Source of the DNA: Robiginitomaculum sp.
GTDB taxonomy: Bacteria > Pseudomonadota > Alphaproteobacteria > Caulobacterales > Maricaulaceae
DNA length: 64,000 bases
Assembly (NCBI GenBank): GCA_002733605.1
Contig: NVWK01000003.1
Location: 62,001-126,000, forward strand
Reading direction: 5' to 3'
Positions 17,639 through 25,160 of the stretch are shown one piece after another; positions within the stretch are counted from its first letter, which is position 1, and every line of letters begins with the position of its first letter. Both the position numbers and the translations under genes were made by a program. The notes beneath the pieces are model-generated. The model made no database searches. It worked only from the letters and a program-made list of their open reading frames with translations, and was not told the origin of the DNA.

Positions 17639-18868
17639 ATGGATTTAGGTATTTCAGAAAAAGTAAAACCATTAATCGCACAAGTGCGCCAAATGGTACG
17701 CGAAGAAATCATCCCATTGGATGAAGAATATCATGCGGAAGTTGGCAAAGCCGGAGACCGGTTCGCCTTTACAGATCGCCAAAACGAAATCCGTGAAGGT
17801 TTGAAAGCCAAGGCCCGTGAAAAAGGCCTGTGGAATTTTTGGCTGACCAATTCCGACAAGGGCTATGGCCTGACGACCGTCGAATATGCTTACCTCGCCG
17901 AAGAAATGGGATGGTGCGTTCTGGCCGCAGAGGTGTTTAACTGCGCCGCCCCTGATACAGGCAATATGGAAGTTCTGGAACGCTATGGTAGCCCAGAGCA
18001 ACAGGAAAAATGGCTTAAACCATTGCTGAACGGCGAAATCCGTTCTGCCTATTTGATGACAGAACCGGGTGTGGCATCCTCGGACGCGACCAATATGGCA
18101 TTTGACGCCCAAAAAGATGGTGACGAATGGGTTCTAAACGGCGAAAAATACTTCGCCAGTGGCGCAGGTGATCCGCGTTGCTCTGTCTATATTTTGATGG
18201 CTAAAACCGCAGATGAAGGCCCGCGTCATGGTCGTCATTCCATGTTTGCAATGGACGCAAAAGTAAAAGGTGTCGAAATTCTGCGTCCCATGCATGTGTT
18301 CGGCCATGATGATGCGCCGCACGGTCATATGCATATTCGCTTTACCGATGTCCGCATTCCGGCCAGCGCTTTGCTGATCGGGGAGGGACGTGGTTTCGAA
18401 GTATCCCAAGGTCGCCTTGGCCCTGGCCGTATTCACCATTGCATGCGTGCGATCGGCCAGTCCGAGCGCGCACTAGAGCTTTTATGTAAACGCTCATTAT
18501 CCCGCGAAGCCTTTGGCAAAGTTCTGGCAAAACTGGGTGCCAATTACGACATTATCGCCGAGGCCCGTATCGAGATCGAGCAAACCCGTTTGCTCTGTTT
18601 GAAAGCCGCATGGCTGATGGATCAGGGCGACTTCCGCGCAGCCGCCCCCTATATCTCCATGATTAAAGTGGCCGCGCCTCGTGCAGCCCTAAAAATTGTC
18701 GATGAAGCGATTCAAATGCACGGCGGCACGGGTGTCACCCAAGATACGCCGCTCGCGATTATGTGGACGCAAATTCGCACACTTCGCCTTGCCGATGGCC
18801 CTGACGCGGTTCATCGCATGCAGGTGGCCCGTAAAGAGCTAAAACCTTACACAAATACAAAGGTTTAG
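17639..18868 (+). CDS. Acyl-CoA dehydrogenase, ACAD10/11-like (LvaC-type)
   Basis: 409 residues, starting 3 bp after the previous stop. MTEPGVASSDATNM and GEKYFASGAGDPRC form the FAD/substrate region, and IQMHGGTGVTQDTPLAIMWTQIRTLRLADGPDAVH is split across the C-terminal bundle in the way typical of the ACAD10/11 subgroup. That group works with the APH-like kinase: elimination of phosphate from a 4-phosphoacyl-CoA and rearrangement gives a 3-hydroxyacyl-CoA that can enter beta-oxidation (known for LvaA/LvaC and ACAD10/11). The operon ends 26 bp later in a strong terminator. Confidence 0.92.
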   Translation: MDLGISEKVKPLIAQVRQMVREEIIPLDEEYHAEVGKAGDRFAFTDRQNEIREGLKAKAREKGLWNFWLTNSDKGYGLTTVEYAYLAEEMGWCVLAAEVFNCAAPDTGNMEVLERYGSPEQQEKWLKPLLNGEIRSAYLMTEPGVASSDATNMAFDAQKDGDEWVLNGEKYFASGAGDPRCSVYILMAKTADEGPRHGRHSMFAMDAKVKGVEILRPMHVFGHDDAPHGHMHIRFTDVRIPASALLIGEGRGFEVSQGRLGPGRIHHCMRAIGQSERALELLCKRSLSREAFGKVLAKLGANYDIIAEARIEIEQTRLLCLKAAWLMDQGDFRAAAPYISMIKVAAPRAALKIVDEAIQMHGGTGVTQDTPLAIMWTQIRTLRLADGPDAVHRMQVARKELKPYTNTKV

Positions 18869-18894
18869 GGCTAAATCTTATAAGGTAAATGATG

Positions 18895-18925
18895 AGGCGC
18901 ATTGAGTGATCAATGCGCCTTTTTT
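18895..18925 (+). terminator. Terminator of the SDR-kinase-acyl-CoA dehydrogenase operon
   Basis: A perfect 11-bp stem AGGCGCATTGA / TCAATGCGCCT (18895-18905 and 18910-18920) with a GTGA tetraloop is followed by a run of T to 18925. It lies between this operon and the convergent amidohydrolase gene and may serve both. Confidence 0.95.
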
Positions 18926-18946
18926 CATGTCTAATTGGTTTTAGGC

Positions 18947-20686
18947 CTAATCAGGGTTTTTATAAACAACGATACCGTCAACAATCGTCATAACCGTTTT
19001 CAACGTCAGAATTTCTGCTTCGGGAATGGTCATAATGTCTTTGTCAAACACGGTGAAGTCTGCATTTTTCCCGACCGTGATTGTACCCGCACTGTCCTCT
19101 TCGAACGCCGCATAAGCTGCCCAGACGGTAAACATTTTTAGGGCCTCCTCGCGGGTCACTCTCTGCTCCGGATTCCAGTCTGAATTGCTAAACCCGTCCA
19201 CGCTTTTACGCGCAACGGCCGCATAGAACTCTATACGCGGATCACCGCGTTCCACAGGCGCATCTGAGCCGCCCGCAATGATCGCGCCACTATCGATAAG
19301 ACTACGCCATGCATAGCCGCCTTGTAGGCGCTCTGAACCCAACCGGTCCGGCGCGAAATACAGATCACCAATGGCGTGTGAGGGCTGCATCGATGCAATA
19401 ACGCCTAACTCTGCAAACCGTTTGATGTCCGTAACGTCCAGTATTTGCGAATGCTCTATGCGCCAGCGTGGCTCTGCGACTTTGCGTTCGGATACAGGCA
19501 CGTTGGCAAAGGATTCCTCATACCAGTCCAGCGCTAGGCGGTTGGCCCGATCTCCAATCGCGTGAGTGGAAACCTGAATGCCGTCGCGCAAGGCGCGTTC
19601 TAAAATTGGCAATATCGTCGATTTTTCGGTCAACAAAAGTCCGGAGTTTTCAGGGTCATCCGAATAGGGGGCCAATAATGCCGCCCCGCGAGAGCCAAGC
19701 GCACCGTCCACATAAAGTTTGACACCGCGCGAAACAATATGGCCATTCGCATTGCTTTGCGGCCCATCACTCGCAATCGCGTCCAAAAGCGGCCCTGCAT
19801 TGGTAATGTCGACAGCATTATAAACCCGTAGCCCGACTTTCCCTTCATCTGAAAGCTGTTCTAACAGCTTGATGTTCTCAGGTTCGCCAGACATGGATTG
19901 GGTGCCAGTCCAGCCATAGGCCGCATAAACCTCTCCGGCTTTAATATAGGCCGCCTGTTTACGCTCTAAGCTAGGCTCGGTAAGGAGGCCGGAGACGAGA
20001 GATTGCGCCATATCGATCAACATACCCGTAGGTGTAGCGTCCTTGCCCAGTAAAATGTCTCCACCAAAGGGTGGTTTCGTATCTTTGGTAATGCCGGACA
20101 TTTCTAACGCTTTTGTGTTCACAACACTGGCATGGCCGTCGGCACGGTTTAAAATCACAGGATGATCCGGTGCAACTTCGTCCAAATCCTGACGGGTCGG
20201 AAACCGGTTCTCAGGCCAGTGGGTTTCGATCCAGCCCCGTCCATAAATAGTCGAGCCTACTGGCGCAGATTTCACTACTTCGCCGAGCCGCTCTTTGAGC
20301 ATTTTAATCGAAGCAGTCCCTTCAAGATTAAGGGTCAACTCCCGTAAACCTATGCCAAGAAAATGCGAGTGGGCATCCACAAACCCGGGATACACAAAGC
20401 TGCCTTCAAGATTGATAATCTTCGTGCCTTGATCTGCGTAACGCTGACAGTCAAGTGTATCTCCGGCGGCGCCAAGCGCGTCGATAGTCCCATTTGTAAC
20501 GCTTATCACCGCGTTACGGATCGCCGTACCTTCGCCCGTATATACAGTCGCGTTTTCGATACACAGATCAGGCGCTTGCGCACTGGCTTCCGGTGTTTTT
20601 GTCTCGGAACTTGAACAACTCGCCAAAAGCACAAACAGCGCCAACCCACTGACCGTCATTCCATTTTTAAAGTGTGATTTTTTCAT
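18947..20686 (-). CDS. YtcJ-like amidohydrolase, lipoprotein
   Basis: 579 residues. Signal peptide with lipobox LLASC, hence an exported lipoprotein. The amidohydrolase_3 layout is complete: the N-terminal beta-sandwich (CIENATVYTGEG), DAHSHFLGIG metal motif, GSRGAALLAPYSDDP loop, HAIGDRA, IEHSQ, and GGSDAPVERGDPR with the metal Asp. Such enzymes hydrolyse amide or cyclic-amide substrates; YtcJ itself has no settled physiological substrate. It stands alone, convergent with the acyl-CoA dehydrogenase operon. Confidence 0.92.
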   Translation of the reverse strand: MKKSHFKNGMTVSGLALFVLLASCSSSETKTPEASAQAPDLCIENATVYTGEGTAIRNAVISVTNGTIDALGAAGDTLDCQRYADQGTKIINLEGSFVYPGFVDAHSHFLGIGLRELTLNLEGTASIKMLKERLGEVVKSAPVGSTIYGRGWIETHWPENRFPTRQDLDEVAPDHPVILNRADGHASVVNTKALEMSGITKDTKPPFGGDILLGKDATPTGMLIDMAQSLVSGLLTEPSLERKQAAYIKAGEVYAAYGWTGTQSMSGEPENIKLLEQLSDEGKVGLRVYNAVDITNAGPLLDAIASDGPQSNANGHIVSRGVKLYVDGALGSRGAALLAPYSDDPENSGLLLTEKSTILPILERALRDGIQVSTHAIGDRANRLALDWYEESFANVPVSERKVAEPRWRIEHSQILDVTDIKRFAELGVIASMQPSHAIGDLYFAPDRLGSERLQGGYAWRSLIDSGAIIAGGSDAPVERGDPRIEFYAAVARKSVDGFSNSDWNPEQRVTREEALKMFTVWAAYAAFEEDSAGTITVGKNADFTVFDKDIMTIPEAEILTLKTVMTIVDGIVVYKNPD

Positions 20687-20829
20687 AATATCCCTCCCAC
20701 AGTTTTTTATTATTATTTCCCGATACTACCCGATTCATAGAAAATGACCATAGGGGAATAAAAGGGAAGGGGCCGCTCAAATAGTATTGGGAAATGTAAT
20801 TTTTGAGATCGGAGAAATGCAGTCAGGAA

Positions 20830-20955
20830 TTAAGGTTTCTCTTTTCGGTTTTTTACTGCCTGCTTACGGCGTCTTAAATTGTCACGCAGGGCTTGTGCTT
20901 TACGGGCTTCACGTTGTTCGCGTTCGCGTTGTTTCTGTGATTTGTTTTCTGTCAT
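20830..20955 (-). CDS. Small basic protein (41 residues)
   Basis: ATG at 20955 opens a 41-codon frame rich in Lys, Arg, Gln and Glu (begins MTENKSQKQRER, contains DNLRRRK). It has no hydrophobic segment and is probably one helix. Short proteins ending in a NLRRRK-like motif are, to my memory, common near murA in Alphaproteobacteria; here murA lies about 14 kb away, on the far side of the integrated island. That neighbour relation is recalled and not checked. The 143 bp between this gene and the amidohydrolase start shows nothing else. Confidence 0.6.
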   Translation of the reverse strand: MTENKSQKQREREQREARKAQALRDNLRRRKQAVKNRKEKP

Positions 20956-21057
20956 GCTGCATTGATACTGTGCTTGCAAATGATATGTCAATTGTGTCTT
21001 GAAGCCTATGGATGAGTAGGCTATAGGCAGTGCCTCAATCGACGTCCAACGTCCTTG

Positions 21058-21132
21058 GCCGCAGTAGCTCAGTGGTAGAGCGCATCATTGGTAATGATGA
21101 GGTCGGGAGTTCAATTCTCCCTTGCGGCACCA
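21058..21132 (+). tRNA. tRNA-Thr (anticodon GGT)
   Basis: 75 nt with CCA encoded. The acceptor stem GCCGCAG pairs with TTGCGGC (last pair G-T), followed by discriminator A and CCA. The D arm is GCTCAGTGGTAGAGC, the anticodon stem CATCA/TGATG encloses the GGT anticodon, and the T arm contains GGGAGTTCAATTCTCCC. A plausible promoter precedes it: TTGAAG at 20999 and TATAGG at 21022, spacing 17. The 3' part from just before the anticodon is the integration site of the island. Confidence 0.97.
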
Positions 21133-21133
21133 G
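21087..21133 (+). repeat. attL: 47-bp tRNA-Thr 3' segment
   Basis: Identical over 47 bp to 33820-33866. It starts just before the anticodon and ends one base after CCA. Because the tRNA here is whole, the incoming element restored the 3' half. The integrase gene lies immediately inside this end. Confidence 0.95.
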
Positions 21134-21249
21134 CTTAAATCTTTGTAATTACTAACTATATTCTGATATATCAGGAAATATCTTAGTTTTTTGTTCTCTA
21201 AATGTTTGCATATCTTTGCACATTTTACAGTGTTTTTGGTTATTATGAC

Positions 21250-21266
21250 GGGCAATATACGGGCAA
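21250..21266 (+). repeat. Putative integrase arm-type site, left
   Basis: GGGCAATATACGGGCAA, matching 33742-33758 in 16 of 17 bases and in the same orientation. It sits 116 bp inside attL, beside the integrase stop codon. Paired direct repeats just inside both ends are typical of arm-type integrase binding sites; binding itself is inferred. Confidence 0.5.
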
Positions 21267-21274
21267 TAATTTCC

Positions 21275-22273
21275 TTATCTTTTCGCTTTGCGATATTTGT
21301 GCCATTTTTTAGCACTGACCTGACGCTTTAAATCGCTCGTTCCCATGTGAGTATAGACCATTACAAGGTCCAATGACTTCCATCCCCCATCCATCATTAA
21401 TTTCATCGGGTCTTTGTATGTGGCGTAATGCCATGATGCCCAGGTGTGCCTAAGCGTGTGGATATTGGTGTGGGGTAGGCCGTATTGCTCACATATGCGC
21501 TTGATCTTGCGTGCTGGGCCGTGACGGTCACTCCAAGGCTGTCCGTTGTCTTTCAGCCAGACCTTGCCGCCTTTTTCGGGACGGGGTGGCATAGCCTTTC
21601 TGGTGCGGTTACACAAATCAACGCTACGAGCGAAACCAGACTTGGTATCCCAAAATGTCACCCGTTCGTTATTTGACGAGACATCTTTCCAGTCCAGATT
21701 AATAGCTTCGCTACATCTTGCGCCGGTTCCGATGTAGAAAGTGGCCAGTGCTGACATACCCCTTGAGAGCTTGATTAGTTTTTCTGCTTCTTTTGGAGTG
21801 CGCCAATCTGGTCGGGATTGCTTCATTTTTGGCTTCTTGATAAAGACAGGTCCAAGCATACGCTCTTTGCGTTCCCAGTTTAGAATTGCGGAAATTGGCG
21901 CGTAGAATAAACGTATGACAGAGCTAGGCTTGTGATTGGGATATAACCGCAAAGCCTGAGTATCTATGACGCCTTGAGTAATCTCCTTGATGGTTTTTTC
22001 GCCAAGAGCAAGTATGACAGCCTCTAAATCGTATGCCTCCCCATTCCCTGCCTCTAGGTATTTGATAACCACTTCTGCGAATGATTGCGTGTCTTCTGGC
22101 GGTGGGTTTAGGTTATGAACTTCCTTGAAGATTTGCGTTTCAATCGACGTGAGGATTTGTTTTGCTTCATCTTTCGAGCGAGTTCTAGCGCTTTGATCGA
22201 TGCGGATGCCGTAGTGCGATCCGCGTATGCGGTAAATGTCGGACGTTTTTCGTTTGGTGAGGTAGAGGGACAT
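21275..22273 (-). CDS. int: Tyrosine recombinase, phage integrase
   Basis: 332 residues. An N-terminal DNA-binding part (to about residue 60, with RIRGSHYGIRID) and a SAM-like core-binding region (about 62-145) precede the catalytic domain. The active-site set is visible: R186 in TGARCSEA, K211, H272 and R275 in IHTLRHTW, W298 in the GGW position, and nucleophile Y307 in VYTHM. It should cut and rejoin attP with the tRNA-Thr site that it adjoins. The proposed N-terminus overlaps the next upstream frame by 166 bp; a shorter integrase start is not obvious because the first residues look typical of the family. Confidence 0.95.
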   Translation of the reverse strand: MSLYLTKRKTSDIYRIRGSHYGIRIDQSARTRSKDEAKQILTSIETQIFKEVHNLNPPPEDTQSFAEVVIKYLEAGNGEAYDLEAVILALGEKTIKEITQGVIDTQALRLYPNHKPSSVIRLFYAPISAILNWERKERMLGPVFIKKPKMKQSRPDWRTPKEAEKLIKLSRGMSALATFYIGTGARCSEAINLDWKDVSSNNERVTFWDTKSGFARSVDLCNRTRKAMPPRPEKGGKVWLKDNGQPWSDRHGPARKIKRICEQYGLPHTNIHTLRHTWASWHYATYKDPMKLMMDGGWKSLDLVMVYTHMGTSDLKRQVSAKKWHKYRKAKR

Positions 22274-22455
22274 AATTTTGGTGTAAGTATAATTTCCAAT
22301 AAGTTCAAGTGGCGGGGGAGTAGTGTTCTTGGGCCTTTTCCTGCCCGGAGACAGAGGCCGTTTTCATCGATAATTTTTCGTAGCCGAATGAGATTAATGC
22401 CGTACATTTCTGCGACATCAACATCGTGAATAGCTTTTCGTGTCTTGGTATTCAT
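22108..22455 (-). CDS. Small protein with HTH/excisionase-like N-terminus
   Basis: 115 residues if translated to the stop. Only the first ~60 residues (22274-22455) lie outside the integrase frame; they read like a short helix-turn-helix (VAEMYGINLIRLRKIIDENG followed by a basic wing-like AGKGPRTLLPRHL). The position directly upstream of int, and a 4-base overlap with the next gene's stop, fit an excisionase or regulator. The C-terminal half overlaps int in another frame and may not be under selection. Assignment is by context only. Confidence 0.45.
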   Translation of the reverse strand: MNTKTRKAIHDVDVAEMYGINLIRLRKIIDENGLCLRAGKGPRTLLPRHLNLLEIILTPKLCPSTSPNEKRPTFTAYADRTTASASIKALELARKMKQNKSSRRLKRKSSRKFIT

Positions 22456-22991
22456 TCGCCTGTTACCCGTCTTCTGACATTAGCGCGATCCATGCCCATC
22501 ATCATTACCGCTGCTTTTCTGTGGCGCTCTAGTTCTTCAGGGGTGTAATCTCTTGGTGTTTCATCATCACATTCCGCAAAGAATATCCGGTTTTTATGCA
22601 CGAATGCTGTAAATAGGACTTCCGTCTCGTCACGATACGCTTTGACATACACATCAAAATGAAGGCGTATCTCCGCGTTAATTGCGTCCGTTACATGAGC
22701 GCCAAGCGACATGCGACGGTTTGTATAATACTCCCCACTAGCCCCAAGAATTTTTGCGAGTGTTTGCACCAACAACCGTTTCTCCATTTTGGTTTTGTAT
22801 TTATACCAATGCATGTGTGCTTCTTCGCCTTGTGAAAACACATCATCCATTGATAGGCCGAGGGATTTGAGCTGCCTTTCGAGTATTGTTTGTGCGTTTA
22901 CAGCTTCGCCGCCGACACCGCGATCAACCAAAGCCTTTAAGCGCTCAAGCCGGAGCTTCACTGTCTCAGGTAGTTGGTCTATAGCGTTCAT
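22452..22991 (-). CDS. Phage protein with DUF2786-like N-terminus
   Basis: 179 residues. Residues ~12-50 (RLERLKALVDRGVGGEAVNAQTI, then LGLSMDDVF) resemble the DUF2786-type helical N-domain found in many phage and plasmid proteins. The rest is a mixed alpha/beta region ending in a charged tail, without known catalytic motifs. Its start overlaps the stop of the preceding gene (ATGA), so it belongs to the early minus-strand operon. Function unknown. Confidence 0.65.
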   Translation of the reverse strand: MNAIDQLPETVKLRLERLKALVDRGVGGEAVNAQTILERQLKSLGLSMDDVFSQGEEAHMHWYKYKTKMEKRLLVQTLAKILGASGEYYTNRRMSLGAHVTDAINAEIRLHFDVYVKAYRDETEVLFTAFVHKNRIFFAECDDETPRDYTPEELERHRKAAVMMMGMDRANVRRRVTGE

Positions 22992-23212
22992 GCCTGCAGC
23001 TCCTTTGTGGTCGCTATGTAGCGGCGTTTAGACAGGCAATATCGCATTTCATTCGGGCGAGCTTTATTAAACAGATTTATATCTATTGTGGCTTGTTGTG
23101 GCGATATATTGAATTTTCTGCACAGGTGCACTCTGCCAATATAGCCATAAACATGTAGCATATCGGCAATCCAATCCTGACGCAGTTCTACAAAGTAATT
23201 ACGAGCAGGCAT
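22988..23212 (-). CDS. Small helix-turn-helix protein
   Basis: 74 residues. DMLHVYGYIGRVHLCRKF-NISPQQATIDINLF looks like a winged-helix type recognition region (DeoR/WYL N-domain style), followed by a short basic strand CLSKRRYIA. It overlaps both neighbours (14 bp upstream, 4 bp downstream), so it is tightly embedded in the early operon. A regulator of the island is a reasonable guess; no clear prophage repressor is visible elsewhere. Confidence 0.55.
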   Translation of the reverse strand: MPARNYFVELRQDWIADMLHVYGYIGRVHLCRKFNISPQQATIDINLFNKARPNEMRYCLSKRRYIATTKELQA

Positions 23213-23393
23213 TACGATTTTCCTCCATCTTAACGCCGGATGTCTTCATTGGCATATTCTGTCTCCACCAGTCTAAAACAGATGTCTCAACAGCGGATTC
23301 GCATAAATCGGCTTGGGCGCGATCAATCTCTGTAGAAATAGTATGCAACTTTCTTGCGGTATCATCACTTAAGTACACTTCAATAAATGGCAT
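23199..23393 (-). CDS. Small ribbon-helix-helix-like protein
   Basis: 64 residues from ATG at 23393, chosen for the AAGGA ribosome site about 7 bp upstream; the frame is open further but without a start signal. The N-terminal strand MPFIEVYLSDDTARKL followed by two helices is reminiscent of CopG/Arc-type small DNA-binding proteins, but the match is weak. It is the first gene of the int-proximal operon, downstream of a region with paired hairpins. Confidence 0.5.
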   Translation of the reverse strand: MPFIEVYLSDDTARKLHTISTEIDRAQADLCESAVETSVLDWWRQNMPMKTSGVKMEENRNACS

Positions 23394-23471
23394 ATTCTTA
23401 TCCTTTAAAATTCTCTGTTTTGCTATTCCCCGCCCCTTAGCTTTCGTGTCCTCGGTATCCAGCACCAGGGA

Positions 23472-23531
23472 GGGGAGATAGCGGCAACCACGATTTGAGA
23501 TTTAGGAGCAAATCTGTGATCTAAATCACTC
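23472..23531. repeat. Hairpin element A (paired with 23633-23696)
   Basis: Stem GATTTG/CAAATC (23492-23497, 23509-23514) extended by CAC/GTG across a bulged T, flanked on the left by GCGGC and on the right by TGTGATCTAAATC. A second element with the same flanks and layout but a different stem sequence lies 160 bp away. The interval 23394-23717 has no convincing gene; these two elements are what it holds. Confidence 0.6.
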
Positions 23532-23632
23532 GCTTGAAGGACTGACCTGCATGTCAGCAGCGGGTGGTTATTTTGTTTGCGCTCTCCCCAACCAATTCAC
23601 CGTGCGTGTCTTAAGTTTCAGGCTCCGAGGCT

Positions 23633-23696
23633 AGGGAGAGTGCGGCGATCACAGAGCCAGAAAAATATTGAAAACTGGCTGTGATCTAAATCGTTC
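23633..23696. repeat. Hairpin element B (paired with 23472-23531)
   Basis: Stem of GATCAC plus AGCCAG against CTGGCT plus GTGATC (23647-23660 and 23675-23686) with a two-base bulge and a 14-nt A/T-rich loop. Flanks GCGGC and GTGATCTAAATC are shared with element A, while the inner stem differs on both arms. Confidence 0.65.
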
Positions 23697-23717
23697 AGTG
23701 TGGTGTTCCATGCTCGG

Positions 23718-24047
23718 TTAGCCACTTAAGAACGGTTGTTCTTTCCTTGCGCGGTCTCTGCGCTTTTGATTTTCTTTGTGCGTTACCAGCTCTAAGTGGC
23801 TCGGATTGACACACAGCCGGTTACGGCATTTATGGTCGATTTGTTTTTTGCCCGGAATGTAGCCGTGTTCATGCGTGTACATGACGCGATGAACTGCAAC
23901 GGTTTGACCGTTTAAATTCATCCGTGGATAGCCGCCACCTCGACCAGTGCCCGAGTGAGGGCCAAGCCAAATCCAGCAGCCGGTAGCCGGTATGAGATTT
24001 ACCCTGCTGTGAACCTTATTGACGATGGATGTGCGGCGGCTAATCAT
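23718..24047 (-). CDS. HNH endonuclease
   Basis: 109 residues. The beta-beta-alpha metal motif is plain: QIDHKCRNRLCVNPSHLELVT, with the central His of the first strand, Asn of the middle position and the last His, and the two Cys of the CxxxxC pair. The N-terminal half (GCWIWLGPHSG, YPRMNLNGQTVAVHRV) matches the small HNH proteins that act as phage homing or packaging-associated nucleases. Here no terminase genes remain, so a homing or defence-type role is as likely as packaging. Confidence 0.88.
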   Translation of the reverse strand: MISRRTSIVNKVHSRVNLIPATGCWIWLGPHSGTGRGGGYPRMNLNGQTVAVHRVMYTHEHGYIPGKKQIDHKCRNRLCVNPSHLELVTHKENQKRRDRARKEQPFLSG

Positions 24048-24083
24048 TAAATCAACTTCCTCTAATTAACGCAGGCATGTGTC

Positions 24084-24347
24084 CTAGCCCTCCACCGCAT
24101 CCAGATACAGCTCAACCAAGGCTTCTTGCTCGGCCCGTTCACTGGCTTCGATCTTACGAAGGGCGATGGTTTTGCGTAGAATTTTGGTGTCAAAACCGAA
24201 TGTTTTTGATTCCGCATAGACCTCGCGGATGTCTGCAGCCAGCTCCGTCTTTTCAGCCTCAAGGCGTTCAATCCGGGCAATAAACTGTTTCAGTTTTTCG
24301 CGGGTGGTTTCGCCCATGCTTTCGGCGCGTTGTTCATCGGTAATCAT
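24084..24347 (-). CDS. GapR-family (DUF2312) DNA-binding protein encoded by the prophage
   Basis: 87 residues, close to the ~89 of the family. LKQFIARIERLEAEKTELAADIREVYAESKTFGFD is the helical core typical of GapR (split here into its two helices), followed by KILRKTIALRKI. GapR proteins are alphaproteobacterial nucleoid proteins that clamp overtwisted DNA ahead of replication and transcription. A phage copy could influence host chromosome behaviour or phage replication (inference). A 25-bp gap separates it from the next gene of the same strand. Confidence 0.88.
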   Translation of the reverse strand: MITDEQRAESMGETTREKLKQFIARIERLEAEKTELAADIREVYAESKTFGFDTKILRKTIALRKIEASERAEQEALVELYLDAVEG

Positions 24348-24372
24348 AGTGGTTTCCTTTGAGTTGAGAATT

Positions 24373-24825
24373 TTAGCGGGTGGTTTCGTAGTAGGCGCCT
24401 GTCCCGCCTTTGGGCCGGTAGGCGTGAGGGTATTGCTTCGCGTGCGCGATCACCTCAATGACGGTTTTCCCAAAACGGTAGGATGCAGACATGACTTCGC
24501 GCCTTTTTACCGCAAACACATCATTGGTCTGGATAAGGATGCAAAGCAGGCTGCCGAGATCACACCAGTGTTTAAAATCTGCGTCTGGTTCGTTTACATC
24601 GGCAAGCGGGCCAATGGGCGCCTTACCTTTGATCTTGCGTGTTGCGTTGTTGCGCGTGCCGGAGTTGCGAGCAGCGCTTATTAATTTGCTGCCTGGACCA
24701 TAGAGAGAGGCCTGCAGTTTACGTAGGGTAGACGCACACTCAATAATTTCCGTAATGCTCGCAGCATCAAGGCCAGCGGTGGCATAATCCAAGTGCATGT
24801 TTAAGCTTTCTGTGATCTCGCTCAT
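24373..24825 (-). CDS. Hypothetical phage protein
   Basis: 150 residues from ATG at 24825; the frame is open upstream but that part is occupied by a better small gene whose stop lies one base before this start. It is mostly helical (SITEIIECASTLRKLQ), contains one Cys pair and no membrane segment, and ends in a Gly/Tyr-rich tail. I recognise no family. Its position in the early minus-strand block suggests a role in phage replication or regulation. Confidence 0.6.
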   Translation of the reverse strand: MSEITESLNMHLDYATAGLDAASITEIIECASTLRKLQASLYGPGSKLISAARNSGTRNNATRKIKGKAPIGPLADVNEPDADFKHWCDLGSLLCILIQTNDVFAVKRREVMSASYRFGKTVIEVIAHAKQYPHAYRPKGGTGAYYETTR

Positions 24826-24826
24826 T

Positions 24827-24982
24827 TTATGTGTCTTTCGCGGTGGGCTGATTTGAGGAAATGCCGGGCTTCCATACGGTTCCGCATGGGTTGCAAGGCT
24901 GGTCAATAGGATGGGTTTTGTCACAGGAAGGGCAGAACCAGAATGCGGGCAGGGCTTGTGCGGTGGGCTGGGCGCTGGTCAT
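24827..24982 (-). CDS. Small zinc-ribbon protein (51 residues)
   Basis: ATG at 24982 to TAA at 24827. Four Cys in a rubredoxin-like spacing (FCPSCDKTHP, then QPCNPCGTVW) make a compact zinc ribbon. The ATG overlaps the TGA of the Cys-rich gene upstream (ATGA), and its own stop is one base from the next start, so it is translated in series with both. No family is recognised. Too short for standard gene calling. Confidence 0.65.
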   Translation of the reverse strand: MTSAQPTAQALPAFWFCPSCDKTHPIDQPCNPCGTVWKPGISSNQPTAKDT

Positions 24983-25143
24983 GCTACGGCCTCCGGCACT
25001 TGTTCAAGAGTTTGTTCAAGTGACTTCCGTGCGTGATAAGCCAGAGGATCATCTAATTCGTCCTGACAGCTTTCACACAGCATTTCATCCCAATAGCAAT
25101 CACATCTGCAATCAGCACATGTACCTGAACTTAAGCAGCCCAT
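24979..25143 (-). CDS. Small cysteine-rich protein (54 residues)
   Basis: ATG at 25143 to TGA at 24979. The first half holds seven Cys (MGC, CADCRCDC, CESC), the second half is acidic and helical (QDELDDPLAYHARK). The CxxCxCxC and CxxC arrangement suggests metal binding. It overlaps the zinc-ribbon gene by four bases. It is the first gene of the leftward block and ends up back-to-back with the truncated portal gene. Confidence 0.6.
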   Translation of the reverse strand: MGCLSSGTCADCRCDCYWDEMLCESCQDELDDPLAYHARKSLEQTLEQVPEAVA

Positions 25144-25160
25144 TACGCCACCTCACCCAT

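Noticed and set aside
23401-23717. CRISPR-like repeats in the non-coding interval
   Set aside because: Only two copies with differing stems and no regular spacing; better described as paired hairpins.
24861-25160. N-terminal extension of the portal frame
   Set aside because: No portal similarity and it opposes two small genes with coupled starts; it is read-through of the deletion junction.
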